Part shown: one piece after another, positions 7,722 to 16,870 of the stretch
Position numbering within the stretch: the first letter of the stretch is position 1
How the letters are laid out: the number at the start of each line of letters is the position of its first letter
Origin: Candidatus Amarobacter glycogenicus
GTDB lineage: Bacteria > Chloroflexota > Dehalococcoidia > Tepidiformales > Tepidiformaceae
NCBI GenBank assembly: GCA_016719395.1
Contig: JADJZF010000001.1
Coordinates: 1 to 64,000, forward strand
Reading direction: 5' to 3'
Length of the DNA stretch: 64,000 nucleotides
Made by a program: the position numbers and the translations under genes
Notes under the pieces: generated by a model
Told to the model about the DNA's origin: nothing
Seen by the model: the letters and a program-made list of their open reading frames with translations, nothing else
The model's database searches: none

Positions 7722-10721
7722 TCAGCGAGCGAGTAAGCCAGCGACTCCGAGGCCGCGGGCGAGCGCATAGGCGGTCGCCTGGGCACGGCCATGCGTGTTG
7801 GTCTTGATGTACACGTTGGCGATGTGGCGTTCGACGGTGCGCACGCTGAGGACGAGCGTTTCGCCGATCTCGCGGCTGCTTCGCCCACTCGCAACGAGGC
7901 GGAGTACTTCGACTTCGCGTTCCGTGAGGCCGTCCGGATAGGTCGTGGGCTTGTCGCCCAGGGCGGCCTGCTGGAGTGCGTGAACGCGTTCGAGCCACGG
8001 TTTGCCCGCGCCACGCCCGGTGTAGATCGCCAGGGCGGCTGCGAAACTCTGCGATGCTTCGTGGCGGTGCTGGCGCCCGGCGCGTGCAAGAATCTGGCCC
8101 CAGAGCAGTAGCGCTTCGGCTTCGGCCCAGGGCAGTGCGTGGCTTTGGAACGTTTCGATGGCATGGGCCAGGGAGAACGCGGCCTCCTCGATGCATCCGC
8201 CGAGGCCAGCGACTGTCGCCTGGGCCAGCGCTACCCGACCGGCGAGTCCCCGCCAGTCTTCACCTGCGGCCAGAATCTCCGTGCAGCGTTCGAGGTGCGA
8301 ACCCGCCTCCGCTTCCCGTCCACACAGGGCGAGAAGGATGGCCAGTGCCGGCCCTTCGCTCATCAACACCAGGGCGTTCGGCGCAGCCCGGCCGATGGCG
8401 ACAGCCTCTGTTAGCGCCTCGATGGCCCCCGCGCGGTCGCCACGGGCCTCACGCACCGCGGCGAGCCACTCAAGCAACTGCCCCTGATCCTGGATGGCCG
8501 CCTTCTCGCGGGCGACCTGGAGCTTCCCGAGCATGCCAGCTTCGAGACGGTCCCAGTTCCCTTCGTAGAGTGCCAGGTACGGGCCGCCGCGCGCCCCCGT
8601 GGTGGATGCGACTTCGCGCGCCGCATCGAGGTTGCCGGCGAGCGCGTGGGCGTCGGCCACGTTTCCAAAGAGCGCCGTCCGGCGGGTGGGAGCGTGAAGC
8701 TGGCGAGGCGTCTCGGCCTCGCGTTGCACCCACGGCAACGCTTCGAGCGGAGCCAGCATCTTGAGCAGCCGCGTGGCCTGGAAGCTGGCCGCGGTGTACG
8801 AACGGAAGGGGTTGTTCAGTCGGTCGGCGGCTTCCCATGCCCTGGAGTTGAGTTCGATCGACTCGCCGACGTTTCCGAGCTTCGTGAGATGAGCACTGTG
8901 CATCACGGCATTGCTCACCCAGCGGTCGTCTTCGCCGAGTTCGGTCGCCAGTTCCATCCCAATGCGGGAGGCTTCGAGCCCCTGGCGCGGGTTCTCCTGC
9001 CACACGGCAAGAAGGCCGAGGGCGCTGTAGTAGCTGAGCTGTGCCCGGCCCGGGGGGCCGCTTTCCAGGACCGGGGCGGCGGTGTCGAGATGGCGCGCTG
9101 CGGCCTGGTTGTCGTTCACCCCGCTCGCTGCAGCGAGGACCAGGGCGATGCGGGCATGCATCGCCGCGGCTCCGGCCCGGTCGCCCGCAGCCTCGTGCAG
9201 AGCGAGCGCCTGCTCGAAGTAACGGATGCTGCGAGCGTATGCATCGAAGCCGGAAACCTGTGCGACTTCGCCCAGGCGATCGAGTATCGCGAGTTGATGG
9301 TCGCGGGAGGCGCCGTGGCTGTTCATGAGCTGCAATGCGGCGTCCCAGTGCCCCATAGCTTCGTCATAGGAGAGCGCTCGCTCGGCAGCTTCGCCGGCGC
9401 GGACCGCGAAGGCGATCGCCTTCTCGCCGTCTGTGAACGGCCCGGCCAGGCGATAGTGGGAGGCGATGGCCGAGAGCCACGGATCGAGGCTCGGTGCGTA
9501 GACCTCCCCGATCGCACTCGCCGCGCTGAGGTGGAGGCGTTGCCGCCGTGAGAGCGGGAGGTCGTCCAGCAGGGCATCGCGGATGAGAGCGTGTCCGAAC
9601 CGGTAGGTCTCGCCGTCCTCGCGGAGCAAGCCCGCGTTGACGGCTTCCTCGACGGTCTCCGCGAGGATCGAAACCCCGACATCGAGCATGCGGCTGATCG
9701 TCGGGAACATCTGGCCGAAGTCGTCGCCGAGGACGGCGGCCGCCCTGAGGAACTCGCGGTCTTCGGGGCGGAGGCGGCCAATGCGGTTGCCGATGACCTG
9801 GCGCACGCCTTCAGGAATGCCCCACCCGGCCGAAGCGACCGCGGGATCGTCGAGGTCCCGGCCCTCGGCCTGGAGGTGGTGGACAAATTCCTCGATGAAG
9901 AACGGATTGCCCCTCGCCCGGCCGTGCAGCGCCTCGGCCAGCGCACGAGGAATTGCTTCGCGGCCGGCCAGCGCGGCCGCGAGTATGGCGGTTTCCTCCA
10001 TCGAAAGTGACTCGAGGGGGATTCCTTCGTAGAGGTGTTCGCGCGCGAGGTCCGCCAGGATGGGGGAGAGCGGATGGGCGGCGTCGACGCCCACCGTCCG
10101 GTGCGTCCCGGCGAGGCAAATGCGGGCGGCCGATATCGTTCGAGCGAGGTGCTGGAAGAGCAGCAGGGTCGAACGGTCGGCCCAGTGAAGGTCGTCCAGG
10201 CAGATCAGGAGACCTCGAGACTCGGTGGAATCGGCGGCGTGGACGAGGAAGTCCGAAACGGCCTGGAAGAGGGCGTAACGCTCAGACTCCGGGCTGCGGC
10301 GTGCCGGGGGGCTGGCGCCAAAACGGGCCACAACCTCCGGGAGGAGGGTCGCCACCTCCGGGGCCGCCGCGACGAGCGGCTGGAGTGCCTCATCGGAGGA
10401 GGCATGGACGTGCTGGCGGAGAACCTCGACGAAGGGCAGATACGGGGGCATGCCCTCGGTGTCGTACGCGCGGCCGGAGAGCACGATCCACCCATCGCCG
10501 AGCGCCCGCTCTGCGAACTCCCTGAGGATTCGCGACTTGCCGATTCCGGGTTCGCCGCTGAGCACCACGACGCAGGCTTCGCCGCGGCCCGCAGCCTCCA
10601 ACCGTTCGGTGAGAGCCGCGAGTTCACGTTCACGACCGATGATGCTGGTGCCCCGCGCGAGCACGGGAATGCGGGAGCCGCCTCTTGAGCCAGCGGTACC
10701 TGCGGTGTGCCGGGTCGCCAT
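7722..10721 (-). CDS. ATPase-LuxR family transcriptional regulator (LAL/MalT type)
   Basis: A 999-residue large ATP-binding LuxR regulator. The N-terminal AAA/STAND ATPase has Walker A GEPGIGKS (56-63) and Walker B LLICLDDLHW (171-180). The long middle (about 400-920) is helical and TPR-like (repeats such as AAAMHARIALVLAAA and ALTEAVAIGRAA). The C-terminal LuxR helix-turn-helix starts at LTEREVEVLRLVASG with SVRTVERHIANVYIKTNTHG. Such proteins sense a small ligand through the TPR region. The gene lies directly upstream of the two exported-protein genes on the same strand, which are plausible targets. Confidence 0.93.
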   Translation of the reverse strand: MATRHTAGTAGSRGGSRIPVLARGTSIIGRERELAALTERLEAAGRGEACVVVLSGEPGIGKSRILREFAERALGDGWIVLSGRAYDTEGMPPYLPFVEVLRQHVHASSDEALQPLVAAAPEVATLLPEVVARFGASPPARRSPESERYALFQAVSDFLVHAADSTESRGLLICLDDLHWADRSTLLLFQHLARTISAARICLAGTHRTVGVDAAHPLSPILADLAREHLYEGIPLESLSMEETAILAAALAGREAIPRALAEALHGRARGNPFFIEEFVHHLQAEGRDLDDPAVASAGWGIPEGVRQVIGNRIGRLRPEDREFLRAAAVLGDDFGQMFPTISRMLDVGVSILAETVEEAVNAGLLREDGETYRFGHALIRDALLDDLPLSRRQRLHLSAASAIGEVYAPSLDPWLSAIASHYRLAGPFTDGEKAIAFAVRAGEAAERALSYDEAMGHWDAALQLMNSHGASRDHQLAILDRLGEVAQVSGFDAYARSIRYFEQALALHEAAGDRAGAAAMHARIALVLAAASGVNDNQAAARHLDTAAPVLESGPPGRAQLSYYSALGLLAVWQENPRQGLEASRIGMELATELGEDDRWVSNAVMHSAHLTKLGNVGESIELNSRAWEAADRLNNPFRSYTAASFQATRLLKMLAPLEALPWVQREAETPRQLHAPTRRTALFGNVADAHALAGNLDAAREVASTTGARGGPYLALYEGNWDRLEAGMLGKLQVAREKAAIQDQGQLLEWLAAVREARGDRAGAIEALTEAVAIGRAAPNALVLMSEGPALAILLALCGREAEAGSHLERCTEILAAGEDWRGLAGRVALAQATVAGLGGCIEEAAFSLAHAIETFQSHALPWAEAEALLLWGQILARAGRQHRHEASQSFAAALAIYTGRGAGKPWLERVHALQQAALGDKPTTYPDGLTEREVEVLRLVASGRSSREIGETLVLSVRTVERHIANVYIKTNTHGRAQATAYALARGLGVAGLLAR

Positions 10722-10801
10722 GGGGTAATCAGCCCTCTCCTGCGGCCGGACCGTCTATCACTTTCGCCCCGCAGAGGTCATTCTACCCCGTGATGCAAGC
10801 C

Positions 10802-11674
10802 TTACGGCCTGGCGGCCGGGGGTTCTTCGAACAGCTGGAAGAGGACTCCCCCGGAGTCCTTCGGGTGGAGGAAGGTGTGCTTCTTCCACCCGTTGTCGAT
10901 GATGCCGCCGAATGGTTCGATCCCGTTCTCCCGCAGGGCGGCCGCGGCCTCTTCGACCGAAGCGACTTCGCAGCAGACGTGGTGCATGCCCTGGCGCTTC
11001 GTGTCGATGAACTTCTGGACGAAGCTGTCGGACCGCGAAGGCTGGATGATCTCGAACTTCAGGAGGCTGCCGGGGATCCTCATGATCGCGCCGTGGTAGC
11101 CCAGGTATTCCTCTTCCCAGCGGCCTTCCAACTCGCAGCCGAAGACGCGCTGCTGCCATTCGATCTGGCGTTCGATATCGGTGACAGCCATCGAGACGTG
11201 GTCGACTCGCTGGAGGTTCACCGCCCCGCCACCGGCGTTGCGGTCGGCTTCGGGAGCCGGCTTGTGGGCCACGAAGAGCTGCCAGAGGATTCCGCCGCTG
11301 TCCTTCGGATGGACGTACGTGAGGTGCCACATACCGTCGTTTTGGATGCCGCCGAACGGCTTCATCCCGAGGCGTTCGATCTCGGCAGCAGCCTCGTGGA
11401 TGTCATGCACTTCCACGGTGATGTGGTGCAGGCCGCCGCCGCCGTTCTGGTCCAGGTACTTCTGCACGAAGCTGTCGGGTCGCGATGGAGAGATGACTTC
11501 GAATTCGATCTCGGTGCCCCGAACCTGCGAAACCGATCCGTCGAAATCCGAGTGGGGCCCGGCTTTCCAGCTGTGAAGGAACTTGAACCCGAGCAGCTTC
11601 TCCAGTATTTCTGCCTGGGGCCGCCACGCGGGGGCAGCCATGCTGATGTGATCGACGCGCTTCACAGGGAGCAA
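10802..11674 (-). CDS. Two-domain VOC (glyoxalase-fold) protein
   Basis: A 290-residue protein made of two tandem vicinal-oxygen-chelate domains (about 5-140 and 155-285), each starting RVDHIS/RVDHVS and ending with HPKDSGG plus a hydrophobic strand. The HPKDSGG motif is typical of methylmalonyl-CoA epimerase-like members, and the acyl-CoA genes elsewhere in the window make that role possible; dioxygenase activity is the alternative. Starts TTG behind GGAG; a GTG three codons on (VKRVDH) is an equal candidate. Confidence 0.85.
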   Translation of the reverse strand: MLPVKRVDHISMAAPAWRPQAEILEKLLGFKFLHSWKAGPHSDFDGSVSQVRGTEIEFEVISPSRPDSFVQKYLDQNGGGGLHHITVEVHDIHEAAAEIERLGMKPFGGIQNDGMWHLTYVHPKDSGGILWQLFVAHKPAPEADRNAGGGAVNLQRVDHVSMAVTDIERQIEWQQRVFGCELEGRWEEEYLGYHGAIMRIPGSLLKFEIIQPSRSDSFVQKFIDTKRQGMHHVCCEVASVEEAAAALRENGIEPFGGIIDNGWKKHTFLHPKDSGGVLFQLFEEPPAARP

Positions 11675-11708
11675 GAAGGGTCTCCATGGGGACAGGGAAT
11701 GGTGCGCC

Positions 11709-11715
11709 TATGGTA
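11709..11715. promoter_or_regulatory. Overlapping divergent -10 boxes
   Basis: TATGGTA reads TATGGT on the plus strand (lipid kinase) and TACCAT on the minus strand (VOC gene). Two divergent promoters would thus share six base pairs and should exclude one another. Confidence 0.4.
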
Positions 11716-11739
11716 CGTTTTCGCGCGGAGGCCGCCAAC

Positions 11740-12666
11740 TTGAGCCTGCGAGCTACCGTCCTTGTGAACTCCGCCGCCCGCCGCGTCGGTCCACGCTTCG
11801 ATGGCACCAAGATTATCCGCTACCTGGCGGACCGCGACTGCGTAGCATCGCTGGTGATGCCCGAATCGGGTGAACAGGCTACCCAGGAGGCCCAGGCCTC
11901 GGCGGAACGCCAGGACGATCTCCTCTTCGTCGTCGGGGGCGATGGGTCTGTCCGGGATACGGCCCTCGGGCTTGCCGGCAGCGGGACATCACTCGCCGCG
12001 GTGCCGGCCGGCACCGTGAATGTCTGGGCGACGGAAACGCGCATTCCCCGCGCACCACTTGCCGCCATCGATGCCCACCTCGCCGGACAGAGCGTCCACA
12101 TCGACCTCGGGCGGGCCGGGGATCGCTGTTTTCTGCTGATGGCGGGCGTGGGATGGGACGCCGAAATCACCGGGCGCGTCTCCCGGCCATTGAAGCGTGC
12201 CATCGGCGATCTTGCCTACATCGCCCAGGCAGCGTGGATGGCGCCCCGCCTGCGCACGCGTGACGCTCGCTGGCACACGAGCGAGGGCTCCTTCGAGGAA
12301 CCGCTCGCGTGGATGGTCTTCGGGAACTCGCGGCTGTACGGGGGCAAAGTCCACCTGACGCCTCGCGCCATCATCGATGACGGGTTGCTCGATGTCCTCG
12401 CCGCATGTCCCCGCACTCCCAGCGACGCGTTCCGGCTGGCCGGAAAACTGACGCAGGAGAGGCTCCAGGACCCGCGCTTGATTCGCTTCCGCGACTCGGA
12501 AATCCGCGTCGAAACCCCCGGGTTCGGTGTGCAACTGGATGGCGACTATGCCGGCCAGACTCCCATGACCTTCAGCGTCGACCACAGGGCACTGCTCGTG
12601 AGCCTCCCTCCCGGGCCCCTTCCCCCGATTTTCGGGGCGCCCCACGTCAACCGCCGGGGGACGTAA
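11740..12666 (+). CDS. Diacylglycerol/lipid kinase family protein
   Basis: A member of the DAGK catalytic family (about 308 residues from the chosen start). It contains the ATP-binding GGDGSVRD motif, then AAVPAGTVNVWATE, the family GTxN segment. It probably phosphorylates a lipid such as diacylglycerol or a sphingoid/polyprenol analogue. The TTG at 11740 is preferred because GGAGG lies 8 nt upstream and homology begins at RATVLVNSAAR; an ATG at 11686 would give an 18-residue extension and leave no room for a promoter. Confidence 0.85.
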   Translation: MSLRATVLVNSAARRVGPRFDGTKIIRYLADRDCVASLVMPESGEQATQEAQASAERQDDLLFVVGGDGSVRDTALGLAGSGTSLAAVPAGTVNVWATETRIPRAPLAAIDAHLAGQSVHIDLGRAGDRCFLLMAGVGWDAEITGRVSRPLKRAIGDLAYIAQAAWMAPRLRTRDARWHTSEGSFEEPLAWMVFGNSRLYGGKVHLTPRAIIDDGLLDVLAACPRTPSDAFRLAGKLTQERLQDPRLIRFRDSEIRVETPGFGVQLDGDYAGQTPMTFSVDHRALLVSLPPGPLPPIFGAPHVNRRGT

Positions 12667-12679
12667 GGCCTCCTCCGCG

Positions 12680-12685
12680 TAGCAT
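12680..12685 (+). promoter_or_regulatory. Leaderless -10 box, EamA gene
   Basis: TAGCAT with 8 nt to the GTG start at 12694; no ribosome site in between. Confidence 0.55.
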
Positions 12686-12693
12686 TCCCCGGC

Positions 12694-13608
12694 GTGGGCA
12701 GCGGGGAACTGGCTTCACGCATCGCGGCGATGATCTGGGCATGTACGAGCGTCGCCCTGACTTCGCTTTCGGCACGAACGTCGCCGGTGGTCCTTAGCGG
12801 TTTGCGCCTCGCCTTCGGGAGCGTCGTCGTCGCCATTGTCCTCCTCGTCAGCGGCCAGGCCGGCGGCTTGCGCGATGCCTCCAACGGCACACTTGCCGGC
12901 GTTATCCTGAGCGGCCTCATCGGCTATGGCCTGGGCGATACCGTCTACATCGTGGCGCTCAAACGCGTGGGCATGCAGCGGACTTTCCCGATAACGATGG
13001 CACTCTTCATCGGCCTGACCGTGATCGGCGGCGTGGTGCTCCTGGGCGAGGACCTGAGCTGGGGGCTTCCCGCGGGGGCCCTGTTCATCGGGAGCGGCGT
13101 CTACTTCCTGGTCGTCCCGGCGAACGATGCGACCCCGACCCTCGCCGAATCGCGCAGTCTGGCGGTCGCAGCCTCCCCCGATGCGATGGGTTATGCCCTC
13201 CTGGTCGCCGTCGGGGTCCTCTGGACGATTGCCACACTCTGGCTTGCGAACGCGCGAGGCGACCTCGAGCCCATCGCGGCGGGCGCCATCCGCACACCAG
13301 CCGGCGCAACCGCGCTTCTGGGCTTCGCCATGGCGACCCAGCGCCCGAGCCTGGCGGCGCCCTTCCGCAATCGGAACCACCTTGCCGCCATCGTGGCGGC
13401 CGGAGCAGTTGGCACGGGGCTTGGCAGTCTGCTCTACGTCTACGGCGTCCTCGAAGCCGGTGCCGCCCAGGCCGCCGTGCTCTCCGCGACATCGCCGCTG
13501 ATGGCGTTGCCGCTTTCGATCGTGTTCCTCGGCGAACGATTCACGCCGAAGGTTGGGCTGGGCACTGTGCTCTGCGTCGGAGGGATCGTTCTGGTGGTGT
13601 TGGGATGA
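12694..13608 (+). CDS. EamA/DMT-family transporter
   Basis: A 304-residue integral membrane protein with about ten hydrophobic helices arranged as two EamA repeats (about 1-140 and 160-304). The end of repeat 2, SATSPLMALPLSIVFLGERF followed by a GLG helix, is a hallmark of the drug/metabolite transporter superfamily. Substrate unknown. The GTG start is set by a -10 box 8 nt away. It overlaps the DUF192 gene by 4 nt (ATGA), so the two are translationally coupled. Confidence 0.88.
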   Translation: MGSGELASRIAAMIWACTSVALTSLSARTSPVVLSGLRLAFGSVVVAIVLLVSGQAGGLRDASNGTLAGVILSGLIGYGLGDTVYIVALKRVGMQRTFPITMALFIGLTVIGGVVLLGEDLSWGLPAGALFIGSGVYFLVVPANDATPTLAESRSLAVAASPDAMGYALLVAVGVLWTIATLWLANARGDLEPIAAGAIRTPAGATALLGFAMATQRPSLAAPFRNRNHLAAIVAAGAVGTGLGSLLYVYGVLEAGAAQAAVLSATSPLMALPLSIVFLGERFTPKVGLGTVLCVGGIVLVVLG

Positions 13609-14087
13609 GGGGGCTGCTGGCGGGCTTGTTGTTTACCGCGTTCCTTGGGGTCGCCTGTGGCGACGGGGGGGACACGGGACCGACGACCACACCGGGCGCC
13701 GCAGGGCCACTGGTCACCATTTCGCAGTCGGGCAGGGAAGCGCGGGTGCGAGTTGAGTTCGCTGCGACGCTTGCCGACCGGCAGACCGGTTTGATGTTCC
13801 GGAAAGAAATGGACGAAGACGCCGGGATGCTGTTCATCTTCCCACGGGATAGCCAGGTGGGCTTCTGGATGAAGAACACGGAGATCCCGCTCGATATCGC
13901 CTACATCTCGGCCGAAGGCATCGTCATGGAAGTGCGACAGGCGACGCCGTTCGACGAGACGGCGCTGGTCCCGGGCCGGCCGTACCGCTACGTGCTGGAA
14001 GTGAACCAGGGGTGGTTCGAGCGCCATGGACTGGGCGCCGGTGCTGCCGTCACTCTGCCGGCGAACGTACCCACCGCCACGGAGTGA
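13605..14087 (+). CDS. DUF192 family lipoprotein
   Basis: A 160-residue protein whose N-terminus (MRGLLAGLLFTAFLGVAC) is a lipoprotein signal with Cys18 as the acylation site, followed by a Gly/Thr linker. The DUF192 core follows: ADRQTGLMFRKEM, MLFIFP, WMKNTEIPLDIAYI and VLEVNQGWFERHG. The biochemical function of DUF192 is not established. It converges with the copper operon, which ends 22 nt away. Confidence 0.88.
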   Translation: MRGLLAGLLFTAFLGVACGDGGDTGPTTTPGAAGPLVTISQSGREARVRVEFAATLADRQTGLMFRKEMDEDAGMLFIFPRDSQVGFWMKNTEIPLDIAYISAEGIVMEVRQATPFDETALVPGRPYRYVLEVNQGWFERHGLGAGAAVTLPANVPTATE

Positions 14088-14108
14088 CGGCGGGTACGCG
14101 GGGAGTCT

Positions 14109-14609
14109 CTACCGTCTGCGTTCCCGCACTTCGCTCGCCAGGTTCACGCCCCAACCGGCCGTAAGCGCGGTGAGGAACAGCGCCGATGTGATGCAGTAGA
14201 TGCACCAGGCATCGATGACAAATGCTTCGAGGTACGTGAGGTACACCGAGAAGGCGAACCCGAAGAACGAGCCGTAAAAGCCTGCGAGGGTGGCGTACGG
14301 CCGCCACCCCCGGTAGTTCGAAAGCACGATCGCCGCCGAGGCAGCGAGGACCACGTAGAGCCCGAGCCCGGGCATGGAAATGGGGATGCCCAGGATCTTG
14401 CCGTACTTGCTCTGCTGCACCGTCGAGCAGCCGTGGGCGATCGTGCAGACGCCGCTCTTCCCCTGGCTGTTCTCGTAAGCAAGGTAGGCGGAAATCGCCG
14501 TCCCGGCGATCGCGAGCACCAGGAGCGCGACCGTGAGGATGAGCCGCCAGCGAGGCGAACTCACCGGGACGGCCGGTCCGGCAGGTGTAGCGCGAGTCGA
14601 GACAGCCAT
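14109..14609 (-). CDS. Vitamin K epoxide reductase (VKOR) family protein
   Basis: A 166-residue four-helix membrane protein that should oxidise extracytoplasmic thiols and pass the electrons to quinone. The loop cysteines are in GVCTIAHGCSTV and the active-site pair is CIYC (DAWCIYC) in a membrane helix. It has no fused thioredoxin domain. It is the last gene of the copper operon, 13 nt after the PCuAC gene, where it may keep CxxxC copper ligands in the correct redox state. Menaquinone, made via MenA at 50101, would be the acceptor. Confidence 0.88.
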   Translation of the reverse strand: MAVSTRATPAGPAVPVSSPRWRLILTVALLVLAIAGTAISAYLAYENSQGKSGVCTIAHGCSTVQQSKYGKILGIPISMPGLGLYVVLAASAAIVLSNYRGWRPYATLAGFYGSFFGFAFSVYLTYLEAFVIDAWCIYCITSALFLTALTAGWGVNLASEVRERRR

Positions 14610-14622
14610 CGTGTCGCTCCGG

Positions 14623-15231
14623 CTACTTCATCGCCGTCGGCGCAGGGGTTGCCATGCCGTGCATGCCCGCGCCGGGCGTCATCGATTCGTTCATGCCCAT
14701 CCCCATGCCGGCCATGCCTGGGCCGGGCTTAACGGGGAGGGTCAGCTTGACTTTGCCCGCCTTCGCGAATTCCAGTTCGAGTTCGACGGTGTCGCCTTCC
14801 TTCAGTTCCCCCTTCAGATCCATGAGCATGACATGGTAGCCGCCGGGCTTGAGGGTGAGTTCTCCATTGGCCGGCACGGGGAATCCCCCGGCCTTCTCCT
14901 GCATCTTCGAAGAGGCGCCTTCAGTGATGACTTCGTGGAGCTGGACGGTAGTGGTGATGTTGGTGGTGGCCTTCACGAGGGTGTCCTCGAGGCCGGAGTT
15001 CTTCACGGTGAAGTAGGCGGCCGACACGGCATTCGTCGTCGTGCGGGCCCATCCGTCGTAGATCTTGAGGTCGCCGGCCTTCGCCATCGGCGTGGCTTCG
15101 GTGGTGTCACCGTCGTTGTCGTCGTCATCGTCGTCGCCGCCGCAGGCCGCGAAAGCGGTGAGGGCGGCCACGATGAGTCCGAGGAGTACCGCCATCGAGG
15201 TCAGGCGGGTAAATCGAGAGAACCTTTTCAA
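14623..15231 (-). CDS. PCu(A)C-family periplasmic copper chaperone (lipoprotein)
   Basis: A 202-residue lipoprotein (acylated at Cys30 in LTAFAAC, then an Asp-rich linker) that should deliver Cu(I) to the CuA site of cytochrome oxidase. The canonical metal motif is complete: His99, Met110 ten residues later, then His133 and Met135 (HVM). The C-terminus is unusually Met/Gly/His-rich (MGMGMNESM, GAGMHGM) and may bind extra copper. The TTG start overlaps the SCO1 stop (TTGA) and has AAAGGA upstream. Menaquinone-dependent oxidase assembly is implied by the operon. Confidence 0.9.
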   Translation of the reverse strand: MKRFSRFTRLTSMAVLLGLIVAALTAFAACGGDDDDDDNDGDTTEATPMAKAGDLKIYDGWARTTTNAVSAAYFTVKNSGLEDTLVKATTNITTTVQLHEVITEGASSKMQEKAGGFPVPANGELTLKPGGYHVMLMDLKGELKEGDTVELELEFAKAGKVKLTLPVKPGPGMAGMGMGMNESMTPGAGMHGMATPAPTAMK

Positions 15232-15878
15232 GGTGCAAATCCTTTCGAAACGAGGAGCGGCAGGTCGTTCAGCCATTCCGTCATGCCCATTCCCGAGGGA
15301 TAGACGGTGTAGGCGACCTGGTCCTTGGTGAAGGCGATGACGTATGCGGCATGATTTACCGCGTAGTTGCCACCGCCCAGGTCGGTCCGGGAAGCGACGG
15401 GGATCCCCAGCGTCTCCTGGAAGGCATCGGTCTCGGCGCGGGTGCCCGTGAGGCCGATGAAGTTGGGATCGAAGGTATCCACGTACGCCTTCATCACGGC
15501 CGGCGTGTCGCGTTCCGGGTCCGCCGTCACGAAGACGACCTTGACCTGTTCCGCGGTCTTCTCCGGCAGCCGCTTGATTGCCTCACTCATCTCGTAGAGG
15601 TGCGTGGGGCAGATGTCGGGGCAGTGGGTGTAACCCACATAGAGGAGGGTGACGTAGCCCTCGGTCTCCTTCCGGAGATCGAAGGGCTTCCCATCGTCGT
15701 CGGTGAGGATGGCATCCGGCATGGGGACCGGGTCGTTGATGACGGCGCCAAAGTACTCAACCGGACCTTCGTCCTCACGCGTGATGAGGTATCCGAATAG
15801 CCCGGCCGCGATGGCGACCACAATTACGGCGAGTCCGAGTAAGAGGCGCGGTTTCGACGTCAATGCGGCGGTGTTCAC
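15228..15878 (-). CDS. SCO1/SenC family copper-delivery protein
   Basis: A 216-residue thioredoxin-fold protein anchored by one N-terminal helix (11-31). The copper-binding CPDIC motif gives Cys86 and Cys90, and the distal ligand is His176 in YAVNHAAYV. It serves as thiol-disulfide reductase or copper donor for CuA in cytochrome c oxidase subunit II. GTG start with AGGAG upstream. Middle gene of a five-gene operon; its stop overlaps the PCuAC start. Confidence 0.93.
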   Translation of the reverse strand: MNTAALTSKPRLLLGLAVIVVAIAAGLFGYLITREDEGPVEYFGAVINDPVPMPDAILTDDDGKPFDLRKETEGYVTLLYVGYTHCPDICPTHLYEMSEAIKRLPEKTAEQVKVVFVTADPERDTPAVMKAYVDTFDPNFIGLTGTRAETDAFQETLGIPVASRTDLGGGNYAVNHAAYVIAFTKDQVAYTVYPSGMGMTEWLNDLPLLVSKGFAP

Positions 15879-15938
15879 GAGGCAAAACTCCTGTCCCGGC
15901 CGGGAATTCCCCGGCTATGAGGGCGGCGGTGGCCGCGG

Positions 15939-16394
15939 CTAGTGGCCGTGGCTGGCCGTCCCGCTCGTCAGGCCCGCCTCGTCGTAGAGGTGTTCCCACA
16001 CCCCATGCGTGAAGTCGTGATAGCCGTCGTGAGCTTTCTTGATGGCGTCGCCAGCCTTCGCCTTGTCGTCGCCTTCGACGACCCTGGCCATCTCTGCGAA
16101 CAACGCGGCAAGAGACCTCGCCTGGGGCTGCAGGTCCTTCGGCCATTCGGTCAACAGGACGATTGTCTGCAGCTTTTCCGCGGTGGTCTTGGCATCGGGA
16201 GAGATGCTGCCGTCCTTCTTGACCGCCTCGTCCATCTCGTGGAGACCGGAAGTCTCGAGGATGTTGACGGCGTTGATGACGTCCGCGTTGGCGGCCGATT
16301 CGGAGGCGCCACCGTCGCAGGCGGCGGTCAGAAGCGCCCCGGCCATGACGGACAGGGTGAGCAGAACGACTGCCGTGTGTCTTCGCGGCAACAA
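15939..16394 (-). CDS. Lipoprotein of unknown function in copper operon
   Basis: About 151 residues from a TTG at 16394, behind AAAGGA. It has an Arg-rich signal with lipobox LLTAAC followed by a helical domain. His residues cluster at the end (KAHDGYHDFTHGVWEHLYDE and ASHGH), which suggests metal binding. No family recognised. Position between the His-rich membrane protein and SCO1 points to copper handling. Two adjacent TTG codons and a later ATG make the exact start uncertain. Confidence 0.7.
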   Translation of the reverse strand: MLPRRHTAVVLLTLSVMAGALLTAACDGGASESAANADVINAVNILETSGLHEMDEAVKKDGSISPDAKTTAEKLQTIVLLTEWPKDLQPQARSLAALFAEMARVVEGDDKAKAGDAIKKAHDGYHDFTHGVWEHLYDEAGLTSGTASHGH

Positions 16395-16438
16395 AATGGG
16401 AGCGGGTCCTTTCGAAGGCGCGGCCAACCGGGCCGCTG

Positions 16439-16864
16439 TCAGAAGTGGAGAAGTCCCGGAGGACGCGCGAAGACCGGGCGCGGGGGCCGGAGCCCCGGCG
16501 CAATCGTGTGCGCGGCAAGCGGCCGCCACCAGCGCAGGGTGAGGAGCAAAAGAGCGCCACCAATGGCGAAAGAAACTGCCATGCTCAGCGTGGCGAAGCT
16601 GGCGCCGGCCGCAGCTGGTGCATCACCGCAGCTGGCTGGGCCGCTATGGCAGTGCTGGGAGTGGTCCCCTTCGGAACTGGCATCTTCAGATGAGTGGGAG
16701 TGACCCTCGGCTTCGGCGAATGGCAGGGACACGTAGAGGTTGGTCCCGGGAATGGGTACGGAAGTGGGCCAATGCCCCATGAAGGTCAGCATCGGGAGCA
16801 AAGCGGCGAGCAGCACCCAAGAGACGCGGCGGCTCGCGCGGGCCGATGGAAATGGCAACCCCAC
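16439..16864 (-). CDS. His-rich two-helix membrane protein, first gene of copper operon
   Basis: 141 residues with one hydrophobic segment near 12-28 and another near 90-108, separated by an extracytoplasmic loop rich in His and Cys (GHSHSSEDASSEGDHSQHCH, then ASCGD). The loop is a likely metal-binding sensor or scavenger. No family assigned, though the layout recalls small copper-associated membrane proteins. The GTG at 16864 is placed 6 nt after a TACCCT box; the longer frame from 16927 would place the promoter inside the gene. Confidence 0.7.
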   Translation of the reverse strand: MGLPFPSARASRRVSWVLLAALLPMLTFMGHWPTSVPIPGTNLYVSLPFAEAEGHSHSSEDASSEGDHSQHCHSGPASCGDAPAAAGASFATLSMAVSFAIGGALLLLTLRWWRPLAAHTIAPGLRPPRPVFARPPGLLHF

Positions 16865-16870
16865 GCTCCA

